A stretch of 64,000 nt of DNA from Sordaria brevicollis (lineage: Eukaryota > Ascomycota > Sordariomycetes > Sordariales > Sordariaceae), in the NCBI GenBank assembly GCA_033439795.1, contig JAUTDP010000010.1, forward strand, positions 2,728,001 through 2,792,000, in the 5' to 3' direction. This document shows positions 43,987 through 54,938 of the stretch, one piece after another (the first letter of the stretch is position 1; the number at the start of each line of letters is the position of its first letter). Made by a program: the position numbers and the translations under genes. The notes under the pieces are model-generated. The model was not told the DNA's origin, did not search any database, and saw nothing but the letters and a program-made list of their open reading frames with translations.

Positions 43987-46900
43987 ATGATCCGCAGGAA
44001 GCGGACCGCCCTCGGGGCCCTCTTCGCCGGGCTGGTTATGGCACAGGGAGTTATGGGAGAGGATATTCTCAAGACGGTCGGCTTCAACACATGCGAGCAG
44101 GACGCCCAGGTATCGGTCCAAAAGGCCGACATCACATACAACAACGCCGACAAGACGGTGACTTTCGACGTGGCGGGGACGAGCAACAAGGTACAGAACG
44201 TCACGGCTCATCTTACGGTGACAGCGTATGGAGCGAATATCTACGAGAATACCTTCAACCCTTGCGACGCGGGTACTTTTGTAAAGCAGCTGTGTCCTGG
44301 TATGTGGTTCTGGGTCAAGAGGCTATGGTAGGTGATGTGCTAACATTCGACAGTCCCCGCGGGTACCTTTTCCGCCAAAGGAACCCAAAAGATTCCCGCA
44401 GAGTTCGCCGACTTGGTACCATCGATCGCGTTCCAAATCCCCGATATTGCCGCCATGGCCAAGCTCGAGTTGCAATCTATGGAGGATGGAAAGAACGTCG
44501 CCTGTATCCAGTCCGAAGTAACGAACGGCAAGACGGCTAGTGTCCCTGCCGTGTCCTACGTCGCCGCTGGCGTGGCCGGTGCCGCTCTTATTTTGACCGG
44601 TATCTCCGCCGCCGGAGCTGCCGTTGCTGGAGGTAGTGCTGCCGCTGGTTCAGCCGGAGGAGCCGCCAGCAGCGCCGGCATGGGCACCATCAGCCCCAGC
44701 TTCACCGAAGTCTTTGGTTTTTTCCAGGGCATGGCCATGAACGGCATGATGTCCGTCAACTACCCTCCCGTCTACCGCAACTTCGCCAAGAACTTTGGCT
44801 TTTCCACGGGCATCATTCCCTGGGCGGCCATGCAGACCTCCATCGACGACTTCCGCGACAAGACCGGCGGAAACCTCACCCAGAACAGCTTCCTCTTCCT
44901 CCGCGAGAACGCCACCCTCGTGTTCCCCGACAACAGCACCATGACTTTCCACGAACAAAACAGCGGTACCGCACCCGTCAAGCGCGCCATCAACGAGTTC
45001 ATCCGCCTCGCCGCTCGGCAGATCGAAACCAGCGTCAACCTCACCGCACCCGACGCATCCTCCTCCTCCGAGTCTACGACTCCCGAAAACCCCGACAGCT
45101 TCCGCGTCGCCGTCCACGGCATCCAAGCCTACGTGCAAGAACTCTCCATCCCCTCCGCCAACATGTTCATGACCATTTTGTTGATTGTCGCCATCATCAT
45201 CGCCGCCATCATCGTCTCCTTCCTCCTCGTCAAAGTCGTGCTCGAGTTCTGGGCCCTCTTCGGTTCCTTCCCCGCCAAGCTCGCCGGGTTCCGCAAGCAC
45301 TACTGGATCTCGATCGCGCGCGCCATCACCTCGCTCATCATGCTGCTTTACGGCGTCTGGGTGCTGTACTGCGTGTTCCAGTTCACGCAGGGTGATTCCT
45401 GGGCGGCTAAGGTCCTCGCGGGCGTCACCCTGGCGTTGTTTACGGGTATCCTGGCGTTTTTTAGTTACAAGATTTGGAGCACCGCGCGCAGGCTGAAAAA
45501 AATGGAGGGCGATATTGGGGGGTTGTTTGATGATAAGAATATCTGGGTCAGGTACTCGTTGTTTTACGAGAGTTATCGCAGGGATTACTGGTGGATTTTC
45601 GTGCCGACGATTATTTACATGTTTTCCAAGTCGGTTGTACTTGCAGCGGCCGATGGGAGCGGGATGGTGCAGACGATTGCGCAGTTGGCTATTGAGGGGC
45701 TGATGCTGATTTTGCTGATTTGGAGTCGGCCGTATGAGAGGAGGAGTGGGAATGTGATTAACATCATGATTCAGACTGTTAGAGTGCTGAGCGTGGTGTG
45801 TATCTTGGTTTTCGTGGAGGAGTTTGGGATCAAGCAGACGACGCAGACGGTTACTGGTGTGGTGCTCATTGCGGTGCAGAGCACCCTGACGGGCATTCTG
45901 GCGATTTTGATTGTGTGGAACGCGGTTAATGCGTGCTGCAAGGCGAATCCGCATGTGAAGAAGAGGAAGGAGATGGGTACGTCTTTTTCTTTCCCTCCAC
46001 GTTTTCCCTCCCCCCCCTTTTCCGTTACTGTCCGTTACTAACCTCGACTCTAGAAAAACTTCAATCCCGCGACACCCTCACCCCCCTCGACGCGCGCAAC
46101 TCCCTCCTTTTGGGGAGGACCAAAACCGCCGATTCCACTTCCACTTTTTCCACCCTCGGCAAGCCAGGTACTACAATCCACGACGAAGAAAAAGCCATCT
46201 TGGCCTCTCGCGATTCCATCCCCCCTTTGCCCGACCTTAGCCTCATCCCCGGTCCTAACCAGCGCACTTCAACCGCTACCACCGTGCCCCTTGGCGCACC
46301 TGGCCCCGATGCTGGTAACAATGGAACGACGAAGCTGGGTAGGATTCAGTCCGGGTACACCATGTCTGTTTATTCTGATTATCAACGCTCTACTACACCT
46401 TTCCAATTCGATGCCGCCGCCGCTCCTCCCATGCCCCAACAACCCGCTCAGACTCAGCGGTTTTTGCGGACGAAGGGGAGTAGGGAGCAGTTGACAGCTA
46501 GTCCGGCGCCGATGGGGATGGCTCAGCCGCCGATGAACCCGATGATGAGGCAGCCTACTCTTCCTAATGTTGGGGTGCCGGGTGGTGTGGGTTATCGGGG
46601 GATGCCACCTACTTCTCAGCAGGGACCACGGCCGGCTAGGTCGGGTTCGGCACCCGGCGCTGCCCCTGGACAGGGACAAAATGGGGGGTATCAGATGAGG
46701 TTCCAGCCTCAAAGGCCACCGAGGTATGGAGCTGGTAGTCAGAGTGCTGGTGCCGGTGTTGGGGGGTATCAGCAGAGGCAGGGAAGCCAGAGCAGCCAGG
46801 GAGGATATTATGGCCAGCCGCAGTATCAGCAGCAGAGGCAGGGGGGTAGTAGGCAGGGGAGTGTGAGCAGTCAGCAGGGGTATGGACAGCAGAGACAGGG

Positions 46901-47036
46901 AAGTCAGAGCAGCCAGGGTGGTTACTACGGTCAGGGACAGCAGCAGAGGCAAGGAGGAGGGCCGGTTTATAGACCGCAGCAGCAGCAGCAGCAGCAGCAG
47001 TGGCCTGGTCAGGGTCAGGGGCAGCAGTACCGATAA
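43987..47036 (+). CDS. TRP/FLC-like membrane protein (Flc/Pkd2 family)
   Basis: Member of the fungal ML-like/TRP family (yeast Flc1-3, S. pombe Pkd2), membrane proteins tied to FAD transport, calcium flux and cell-wall integrity. Exons 43987..44299, 44354..45976 and 46054..47036 give 972 residues. A signal peptide (MIRRKRTALGALFAGLVMAQ, about 1-24) precedes a lumenal ML-like beta domain with Cys residues (NTCEQDAQ, NPCDAGTF, KQLCP, VACIQ). A hydrophobic Gly/Ala segment follows (about 180-210), and then the TRP-like core with FMTILLIVAIIIAAIIVSFL and about seven more helices including FWALFGSFPAKLAGFRKHYW. The cytosolic C-terminal 325 residues are Ser/Pro and then Gln/Gly/Tyr-rich, ending in eight CAG-coded glutamines. 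Introns (54 and 77 nt) have CTAAC branches. Start at 43987 is the only ATG before the signal peptide. Confidence 0.92.
46977..47000 (+). repeat. (CAG)8 coding microsatellite
   Basis: Eight perfect CAG triplets encoding a Gln run near the C terminus of the FLC-like protein, within a longer region rich in QRQGSQSSQGGYYGQ-type repeats (about 46760-47036). Confidence 0.95.
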
Positions 47037-48457
47037 GGGAGTTCGGTAGAGCTTGGGGGGTAGAAAGAGGAGGTGGTTAAAAGCGTGGAGCTAGAGAAGA
47101 GGAGGGGGTAGGGGGGAAAAGGGGAAGAGAGGAGAGGAGAAGGAGAAAAATTGTAGGATATGGATGATTGAAGAGAATACGTACGTAAACCCACGGATGT
47201 TAATGATGACGGAAACTTGGAAGCGATATAAGAAAACTTTTGTTTTTGTTTGTAGTGATAGTTTGTTGATACCAGATGTAGCTTAGGTAGCAATGAGCCT
47301 TTTATTTCGTGTGAAGACAAGTGCAATTTCTTGGAAACTGCTTTTAACCATCCGGATAAGTATTACGTATACAAGTTTCTGTCAGTTCCTTCGCCATGAG
47401 TGAAACAGGAATGCGAAAAGACCGATCCTTGAAGTCTGGATTATTGATGTTGGGAAATTACCTAGATTTGTACTCGGGTATCGCCGGTGAGCCCCAATTC
47501 GATTCGGAACGATGCGCTACCAGAATGAGACAAAGGTATCCGGATAGGTCTTCTGTAGGTAACTACTTCAAGGTCGTTAGACTACAGTGCTGTACCTGGG
47601 GGCATATAGACCCAGATAGTTCGACCAGCGCAGTCCTATATATACCTCTATGTTGCCGACAACTCTATTTTCTTTTCCGGAAATTTTGATACTCCCTGTA
47701 GACTAGCCATTCCTCACAGTTCCTACATGTACCATGAAATCTTCGCTGGATTTGCTTAATCGGTCCGATCAAGGATCGTGGGATTCTTGGACATAACAAG
47801 CGATCCTTCAAAGACCTATTCCCTCCGCCCAAAATGCTAGTTGACGTTCTGTGGTACCATTTGATGCTAAATTCTTTGTACTCCGTCACAAACTCTCCGT
47901 TGGGTATCATTTCTCACAAGTCTGTATACTCTTCCCATTACCTCACTATCTTTCTTCGTAATCTTTCCTTGTCTTTTCAAGTGTTCAGTCTTCCCATTGA
48001 TCTCTTTGCGATTCTGACTGTCCGCCGAGTTACCAGGAGCTGCCGGCCAAGCCGGTTCGAACGGACCTCTTCAGTGTACCACTTCCCGACACGTCTCTTT
48101 TGTGAGAGGAAATTCCAGGCAGGTAGGTACTTGGAAAGTAACTGTCTTTGGTGCGAGACGTAGAGTGAAAGGCCGGGGACTTTCATAAATCAAGGAAGGA
48201 TGGAAGCACTTATTTACATACGGGATGGACCCAGATGCACAGGAAAGCTGGGGTCCATACTGGTATTAGTTTGGGAGGCCAGCGAAGCATTACGTTGATG
48301 ACCAGGGCCGTTTGATGTAGGTATTATGAAACTGTTGCATTGTCCTGCCGAGCGAGACTCGAGATAATCGGGAACTTGTGTGCTTTAAGCAGGTAGAGGC
48401 ACCTAGCTTCCTTACTCCCGCACAAGTAGGTAGTACTTCTAGGTACGCAAACCTGTA
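47037..48457. other. Convergent 3' flanks, no supported gene
   Basis: 1.4 kb between the FLC-like gene (+) and the unknown gene ending at 48458 (-). Short frames only. A G/A-rich stretch follows the FLC stop, and AGGTAG motifs occur near 48120 and 48420. Confidence 0.5.
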
Positions 48458-50464
48458 TTATCTTCCATGCTCCAGGAGTCTCCTAGGATCCTTTTCCACC
48501 CTTTGAACCTCCGCAGTGATCTCATTGATCTTCCCCTCGCCGCCCTTTAAATCCTCGCCCACTTCATTCAGATCTTTCGCTTTGTCCCTCAGCTGCTTCA
48601 CTTCCTGCTCCATATTGTCTACTTCCTTCTTCTTCTCCTTATACTCCTCGCGACCCTTTACCTCATCAAGCTGCTGCTTCATATTTCTCACTTCAACATC
48701 CATCGCAGCCGCCGCCTGAGTCAAGGCATTCACCCTATCTGGCACGGTCACCTCCGGCGTTGGCACTGCGACCTTTATCGTCTCATAGATCTTCAACGCA
48801 GTGATTTGCTCTACATACGCCTGTGGCGCCAGAAGCGGGAGACATAGCGTCTCTCTAACTGCACTTACAACGGCCTTTTCGATGAGCAGGTCGGGGATGT
48901 CGCTGAAGTTTGCGTCGGACTTGATTGTTTCACGGACCTGGGCTTCTAGGTCGGGGGTAACGTTTGTAAGGAGGTAATTCTCCGCCAAATTGGTCCAGGG
49001 TAAGGTCTGCCGCAATTTGCTGATCGTCTTCGCGATTCCGGCCGGTTCGCGGGCGAGCAAGCTGGGCAGGATAGACGCGTTGATTTGCTCGTTGATCGCG
49101 GTGCGGAGGTTTGATATTGTGGTTGTGTCGAGCAGCTGCTGAGCGGGGTTGCGGGCGGCGTTGAGAGCTGCTGATTCGAGAGCCGAAGGAAGAACGACGA
49201 CAGAGTTGAAGGCCATGAAGGCGTATGGATGATCGATGGGGCTGCGGTTGACGTAGAAGCCTTCTGCTAAGTTTGTCTCCGTCTTTAGTTTCAAAGCCTC
49301 GAATTCTGCGATGGTGGTATCGGCGGTGAAGTTCAGCAGCTTTTCAATCTTGATCCTGTCCTTGCTTGCGTCCAAAACTATGGTACTGAGATCTAGGTTG
49401 GAGCCCAACAACTTGCGGATGCCCTTGGGCAGAAAGGCTGTGCGGTCAAGTCCAGCGAGAACCCATCTGTTGATAAAAATCTCGTTGGCGCGACGGTGAG
49501 ACTCCTTCTTGATGAGTAGATCAAAAATGTATTCGTCGAGCGGCACACCTGCGGCTTCGGCCTCGACCGAAAATGGGACGGTCTTCCATGTGGTAATCAT
49601 CAGTATCTGGCCAAAGAAGTTGTTGGCCCAGTCCATTATGGAAATCTTGTGCTTGCCCAAGAGCTTATTGCAGAAGGTGACGATGTCCGGGTGGCGCGGA
49701 TCGAGTGCTGCTCCCCACAGATTGATGCCATCGAGGGCGTGATCCTTTAGAGTGGCCACCACCATCGTAATCACCTTGCGGCCGTTGACTTCCTGGAAGA
49801 TCACGCCCAGCACCACCACAGCGTTAACCCGACCCAGCAACGCGCCGCACTTGGCTAGGCTTCCACCTTCGGCAAAGTACTGCTTGGTGTCCGGCCCGGC
49901 CTCGGCTTTGTAGGCCTTGATGAAGTCCACCATATGAGCTGCTTCATGGGCCTTCTCCATCCACGTCGGCTCAAAAACCAGCGCGTCAGGCGGAAATGAG
50001 TACAGCATGTGACGCAGTATGGCGTCGCTCTCGAACAATTTGTCCGCGTGGGGAACAGATACCTGGCCGGCGAAGACACCGCGATGGCCGTCTGTTGAAC
50101 CCGAGGTCTTGTATTGCAAAACGGTCTTCTCGCGAAGGTCTGTCGGGATTTTATCGTACTGGTCTAAGATTCTCTTCCAGTTTTCATCCAGCACAGCCTT
50201 GAGGGATTCCCCCGTCGGGTCGTCGCTGATCTTTTGGGCAATCGTCTTTCCATCGTTGCCGAACACCGAAAAGGCGTTATCCCAGTATCCTTTCTCATCC
50301 AAGTCCCGGATGAGTGGGATGGGTCGTTGGAAAACAACGTCTCCTGATTTGTCCCACAGTAGGTTGTGAATGACGTTCTCTAGGGAGTTCAGACTTCTGT
50401 CGGGGCCGTAGGCGTCCACAATGAGGCGGACGCCAATCTTCGCGGCCTTGTCTAGCCTGGACAT
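48458..50464 (-). CDS. Unknown 668-residue intronless protein
   Basis: A single open exon from a clear ATG, with codon bias (C/G third positions) like neighbouring genes, so it is very probably real. I recognise no family. The first 550 residues look globular and mixed alpha/beta: NLLWDKSGDVVFQRPIPLIRD, YKTSGSTDGHRGVFAGQVSV, VVVLGVIFQEVNGRKVITMV and MDWANNFFGQILMITTWKTV. There is no signal peptide and no long membrane helix. The last 100 residues (about 575-668) form a strong coiled coil rich in Lys/Glu (MKQQLDEVKGREEYKEKKKE, VKQLRDKAKDLNEVGEDL). It is head-to-head with another large intronless unknown gene across a 1.1-kb shared upstream region, which suggests co-expression or a functional pair. 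That is inference. Confidence 0.8.
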   Translation of the reverse strand: MSRLDKAAKIGVRLIVDAYGPDRSLNSLENVIHNLLWDKSGDVVFQRPIPLIRDLDEKGYWDNAFSVFGNDGKTIAQKISDDPTGESLKAVLDENWKRILDQYDKIPTDLREKTVLQYKTSGSTDGHRGVFAGQVSVPHADKLFESDAILRHMLYSFPPDALVFEPTWMEKAHEAAHMVDFIKAYKAEAGPDTKQYFAEGGSLAKCGALLGRVNAVVVLGVIFQEVNGRKVITMVVATLKDHALDGINLWGAALDPRHPDIVTFCNKLLGKHKISIMDWANNFFGQILMITTWKTVPFSVEAEAAGVPLDEYIFDLLIKKESHRRANEIFINRWVLAGLDRTAFLPKGIRKLLGSNLDLSTIVLDASKDRIKIEKLLNFTADTTIAEFEALKLKTETNLAEGFYVNRSPIDHPYAFMAFNSVVVLPSALESAALNAARNPAQQLLDTTTISNLRTAINEQINASILPSLLAREPAGIAKTISKLRQTLPWTNLAENYLLTNVTPDLEAQVRETIKSDANFSDIPDLLIEKAVVSAVRETLCLPLLAPQAYVEQITALKIYETIKVAVPTPEVTVPDRVNALTQAAAAMDVEVRNMKQQLDEVKGREEYKEKKKEVDNMEQEVKQLRDKAKDLNEVGEDLKGGEGKINEITAEVQRVEKDPRRLLEHGR

Positions 50465-51599
50465 GACGATGATGGTATGTTTAAAAGAAACTGGAAGAGT
50501 TGTTTGAAGTGATTGGTTGTACCAAATCCCTCAGTGGAATCTCCTGTCTGGCAGCGGGTGCAAGCGCGTATGTGTCTATGTTGCCTCTTTATGTAGCAGA
50601 CATAGCTGGCTCCATCTGGCCACCTTTGCCATGGAATGAACGATCCGCTCTGATGATGTGACTGGTAGTCGTCCTCGGTTGCCTCGGTTTAGTGTCAGTT
50701 ATTACTGTGCTATGGGGGTTATGTCTGTATTTAGGAGTGGCCGAAACTATCTCCTGTTCGAAAACGGTCAAAAATATGATCTTGGTTTAGCTTCACCGAA
50801 GATGGCTCAGCTGAGCGGGCGTTCAGGCATACGAGCTCAACGACCCCTCATGTCCAATGCAACACATCCATACGTAGCCAAAATGAGTCCTCAAATTGTC
50901 GTGAAAGACGTGTTCTAGACCACCGGATTTGTCCGTTGCTACGGTTCAGCTTGCAACAGGGTTTGGTGGCGTTCGCCGTTCGGTGCTGAAAACCGCAAGT
51001 ACGGTACTTGTGTCCGCGTGTATTGGTAGGATTCAGGCCTGATTGGATTTTTTACCTAGAAAGTGTTCAGGCTTCGATTGGTTCCGATGTTCTTTTCCCG
51101 TTGCAAGGAGGCATAAGATGATTCTGTGGCATCTTAAACCCTTGTGACTGTGCTTCAATAAAGTCTCGGGTCTAGGCCAATAAGAACTTCAAATTTTCCG
51201 TGTGTGACACCAATCCGAAGAACAAAACCAGCAAACAAACCAGTATTGTATCATTTCCAGAAAAAAGGGTCCCTAGTATGTAAGCCAAAAACTAAAGCCA
51301 AGACGTAGAGTCACATATGTTATGTGAAGTGTCGATAAACCACTCAACTGCTATTCTCAAAATGGGGTGTTCTCGTCGAAGATGGTGTATGAGCACAGAT
51401 ATCATGTGTACACGGCCACCCACTTGTTGTTAGTGCGCCGTGTGAGTTTAAATCGAGAGATTGATGTGGTGACTTTGAGTTCTTAAAAGATCAGTTGCAA
51501 CCCGTGATGCAACCAATTAATCTCGGTGGTTCTCATGCTCTCGAGTGCCTCAGTACCTACTCACCTTCAAGCCTTTCACGTCATTCTTCTATCGCAAAG
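50465..51599. promoter_or_regulatory. Shared upstream region of the divergent unknown pair
   Basis: 1.1 kb between two outward-facing ATGs (50464 and 51600), containing no credible ORF. It is somewhat more AT-rich than the coding flanks. Both promoters should lie here; no motif can be assigned. Confidence 0.55.
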
Positions 51600-54500
51600 A
51601 TGGCTGTTGTTGAACAAACCGACCTAAACCTCTCCGACACCTCTCTTTACCGGTGTGCCATTGACAAAGCGACCGATACAACTCGCATCCTGGTCGCTTA
51701 TCGGTCTATCACCTTGCTTCCCTCCCACCTGTCCGGTGCTGGTATCACTCCGCCAGACGGTTCGGTACGCCTGCCACTGCCCACAAGCGGCACGTATGGC
51801 ACGAAACACATCCGCCTCCACGTTGAGAACCTCTACCTGGTGGCAGGCAGTATCTTTGAGTTCCCTGGGAAGACCGTCACTGTCACTGCCAACCGGGTGG
51901 TACTGTTTTCTTCCCCCGCTGTGACGCAGGGCGGCAACAGCGTGGTGTTTGACTTGACTGGTGTAAGCGGAGAAAGTGTTACGGCTACTGGTGCCAGTGG
52001 GGAAAAAGGAGAGGATGAGAAACAAACCAGCAGGACGGAGTGCTACGGCCTAGGGGAAGGAATGATAGGGAGCGAAATCTTTAGCCCCAGCATAAAAGCA
52101 ACCGACGGCGGAAACGGGTCCGACGGCCCCAGCTGCAATGACAATGGTCAGCCCGCGGGGACATTTGTCCTCAGTGCTAGGTCTATCACGCAACTTCCGG
52201 ACGACAAGAATACCAATCGCCGTTTGGAAATCGTGATCAAGTGTGTCGGAGGATCTGGTGGACGAGGCGGCAATGGAGGGAATGGTGGAGGTGGCGGCAA
52301 GGGAGCTATAGTTCCGTCGGACGAGATGTTGGAGCACTATGGTGCGGGTACAAATGCGGAAGAAGGCGTGAATGGTGATGGCACCAAGGTGGGTGTTGAT
52401 GGCGCCAAGGGAGGTAACGGCGCGGCCGGCGGGAAGGGAGCAGATGGTGGTGCTGGAGGACTCATTATCAGTTTTGTTGGACTATCGAAGGAACAGTTGA
52501 TGGACACTGATTCTGGAGCAGGGCTTATCAAAATGGATGTCAGTGGTGGTAAAGGAGGCGAGGGTGGTGATGGCGGCGCAAGAGGAATAGGCGGGAATGG
52601 CGGCAAGATCCGAAACAACTTGGACCATAAGGTAGGGGACATAGATGGCAAAAAAGGCGATGACGGCGCGGAAGGCCAGCATGGTGCCAATGGAAGTGCA
52701 GGTGCGAACGGGTTCATTGTTGGTCAGGTGTCCGGGGACAAGACCCCTACGCTCCTCCAGTACGAAAAGGCGTTGACTGAAGAATGCCGGGCGGAAACTC
52801 TGGACGTGGTTCAACTGACCATGGCAATGGAGCGGCTCATGTTTGAGTACTCTATTCTCCTCAGCGGATATGCTGTCACCCCCGAAAGCGATGAAGAGAA
52901 GGCAACACTGGAGCCGGAGAAAAAGGCATTTCAAGAGACCTTTGACTGGTTGATGGGTTGCTTTGATGATATCATCGCTTTATCGAACCAGGGCTCTTCG
53001 TATGCATTGCCCGATCCTCATGGGTCCGTACCGTTCACATCCAGTGCGGCATATCAGGACCTCCTGGCTTACCAGAAGAAGGGCTGGGAAGACACAGCAA
53101 TGCTCCGGTCTGGATTCCTGGAAGTCTTTGTGGCCTTTAGTTCGCGTTGTGCGACTCCTCAAGAACGGGATCTCTATGGCCAGGACATCAAGTTCATCCA
53201 GCGACCAAACATCCACCTCGCCGCAGTGAGCGAGGCGTTGACACTCCTGGAAGGCATTGAGGCATCCTACAAGCAGTGCCGAGACGAACTGGACAAGACA
53301 ATCGGCGACAAGGAGGCCAGGAGTCAAGCAGAAGCCCAACTCAACAAATCCGCCAGCGAAGCTCAGGATACTATCGAAGGACTTCGAAAGACCACAGCCA
53401 GTGGATACGAGACCGTTAAGTCCACCCGCGAGGCCGTCCAGGAAGCTCGCAAGGCTTGTCAACGTTCCCTTGAGAAGCTCTGGTACGCGCACAAATGGGA
53501 CATCGGAGCTGACTTGAAGTCTGTGTTGGAAGCCATCAGCACAGTCTGCCTCTTCGCCCACCCTGGTGTCGGAACTGCTTTCAAGATTGGAGGGGCCCTA
53601 ACCATCGGCTTGGGTCTAGACAAAGTAGGTTCCAGTGCATCTACACCGCAAGGGACCATGTCCCGGGATGCGTTACATGGCAAAGTGCTCGTGGTAGAGA
53701 ACAACCTGGTTTCAACAGCCCTCAAGGAGGACATTACCCAAAAGACCGCATCATTGCAACAGCTGTCCGGTATCGACAAGGAGTACGTCAATTCGGTCTT
53801 GGTAAACCGCAGGAATTTTGAGGAGCTGGTCAACACCTATTTCCTCGACGTTTCTCAAAAAGGCGTCACACCGGAGGAGCTAAAACAGGCCCGAAAGGAC
53901 TTCGACGTTTATGTCGAAGCGGTCCAGAAGTTCCACGCAGCCGTCACCTCGTACAACGACACTTTCACCTCGCTTGCGCAAGCAGCAGCCACCAAAGCGC
54001 AAGCCGAGCATGGCAAAGCGAAGCTGCAAGTGACCAACTTCTCCGACGACATTCCGGCCTTCGATCTCTTAACCACGCTGTACAGCTCGCTCTACCACAC
54101 CGCAAAACTCGAAACCCTGCGGATCCTCTTTGACGTTTCCAGGGCTGCAAGCTGCGTCTTCTTGAAGCGCTGCGACCTCCTCCGCAAGCTGCTTCCTCTC
54201 GGAAGCTGGAAGAATGTGGATGCCACCCTCTTGCACGACGTGACCGTCCCGGCTTTGTACAAACAAGTGGCCAATTACGAATCTTCTTTCATCACCAAAC
54301 CGCCTCAGCCCATCAGCGGAAGGACCATTTCTATGAACATCGCGGATTCGTTCAAAGACAAGGTCGAGCGCTTCCGGGATACCAGGCGTTTGAGTTTGTT
54401 TTTGGACGATGCATCAGGCATCCGTCTCTACGACTTCAAGGCAGACTGGTACGACATCCGCCTCGATGACCTGCAAGTGTACTTCCACGGAGCCAAAAAC

Positions 54501-54938
54501 ACGCGGGCACAACCTAATGTCGACACGCACATCATCGACGTCGGCGTCCAGCTCGGCGGCGTCTTCTTTGTGCACGATGAGAACTTCCGGCAGTACACCT
54601 TCGAGGTTCCGTCAACTAATCTGACGTTCGAGTACAAGTATGGTGATGAGGCGGGTAGGGAGGACCTGGAGGCCAAGTCCGGCAGCGGCATCAACACTGC
54701 TTTGACCCAATTCAGTTTTGCCCTGGGCAGGGTAAATGACGTGAGTTTGGAGTTCGCGAGGCCGGTGAGGAGTCCGTATATGCATTATGTGTTTACTGTC
54801 GGGGAGCATGTTGATGTTAAGGACGTGGATGAGATTGAGATCAAGATGGACCTGAAGGTGAGGACGGGGCAGAGGCCGGAGGGGTTCAAGCCGGGCAAGG
54901 TGGTGGTGACGCCGTCGGCGTTTGATGTGCTTGGGTGA
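51600..54938 (+). CDS. Unknown glycine-rich, collagen-like and helical protein
   Basis: 1112 residues from ATG 51600 (context AAGATGGCT). An in-frame ATG at 51507 would add 31 residues. Three parts are visible. Residues 1-215 are beta-rich (IRLHVENLYLVAGSIFEFPG, VTVTANRVVLFSSPAV). Residues about 216-377 contain Gly-x-x/GGxGG repeats (GGSGGRGGNGGNGGGGGKG, GGKGGEGGDGGARGIGGNGG) interrupted by short strands. The remaining 730 residues are mainly long helices: a coiled coil near 560-640, a weakly hydrophobic FAHPGVGTAFKIGGALTIGL segment near 650-670, more helices, then a C-terminal beta domain with acidic, aromatic strands (RLYDFKADWYDIRLDDLQVY, YMHYVFTVGEHV). No signal peptide and no family recognised. 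Helical bundle plus beta C-terminal domains occur in several unrelated membrane-acting proteins, but nothing here proves that role. Partner of the divergent gene at 48458-50464. Confidence 0.82.
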   Translation: MAVVEQTDLNLSDTSLYRCAIDKATDTTRILVAYRSITLLPSHLSGAGITPPDGSVRLPLPTSGTYGTKHIRLHVENLYLVAGSIFEFPGKTVTVTANRVVLFSSPAVTQGGNSVVFDLTGVSGESVTATGASGEKGEDEKQTSRTECYGLGEGMIGSEIFSPSIKATDGGNGSDGPSCNDNGQPAGTFVLSARSITQLPDDKNTNRRLEIVIKCVGGSGGRGGNGGNGGGGGKGAIVPSDEMLEHYGAGTNAEEGVNGDGTKVGVDGAKGGNGAAGGKGADGGAGGLIISFVGLSKEQLMDTDSGAGLIKMDVSGGKGGEGGDGGARGIGGNGGKIRNNLDHKVGDIDGKKGDDGAEGQHGANGSAGANGFIVGQVSGDKTPTLLQYEKALTEECRAETLDVVQLTMAMERLMFEYSILLSGYAVTPESDEEKATLEPEKKAFQETFDWLMGCFDDIIALSNQGSSYALPDPHGSVPFTSSAAYQDLLAYQKKGWEDTAMLRSGFLEVFVAFSSRCATPQERDLYGQDIKFIQRPNIHLAAVSEALTLLEGIEASYKQCRDELDKTIGDKEARSQAEAQLNKSASEAQDTIEGLRKTTASGYETVKSTREAVQEARKACQRSLEKLWYAHKWDIGADLKSVLEAISTVCLFAHPGVGTAFKIGGALTIGLGLDKVGSSASTPQGTMSRDALHGKVLVVENNLVSTALKEDITQKTASLQQLSGIDKEYVNSVLVNRRNFEELVNTYFLDVSQKGVTPEELKQARKDFDVYVEAVQKFHAAVTSYNDTFTSLAQAAATKAQAEHGKAKLQVTNFSDDIPAFDLLTTLYSSLYHTAKLETLRILFDVSRAASCVFLKRCDLLRKLLPLGSWKNVDATLLHDVTVPALYKQVANYESSFITKPPQPISGRTISMNIADSFKDKVERFRDTRRLSLFLDDASGIRLYDFKADWYDIRLDDLQVYFHGAKNTRAQPNVDTHIIDVGVQLGGVFFVHDENFRQYTFEVPSTNLTFEYKYGDEAGREDLEAKSGSGINTALTQFSFALGRVNDVSLEFARPVRSPYMHYVFTVGEHVDVKDVDEIEIKMDLKVRTGQRPEGFKPGKVVVTPSAFDVLG

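Noticed and set aside
44650..45954. 434-codon minus-strand frame
   Set aside because: Antisense shadow of the FLC-like gene, with His/Asn/Arg and Gly/Asp/Val composition typical of reversed coding sequence.
48055..48075. GGTTCGAA sequence resembling a tRNA B box
   Set aside because: Flanking bases do not form an acceptor stem or a T-arm, and no A box lies at the right distance.
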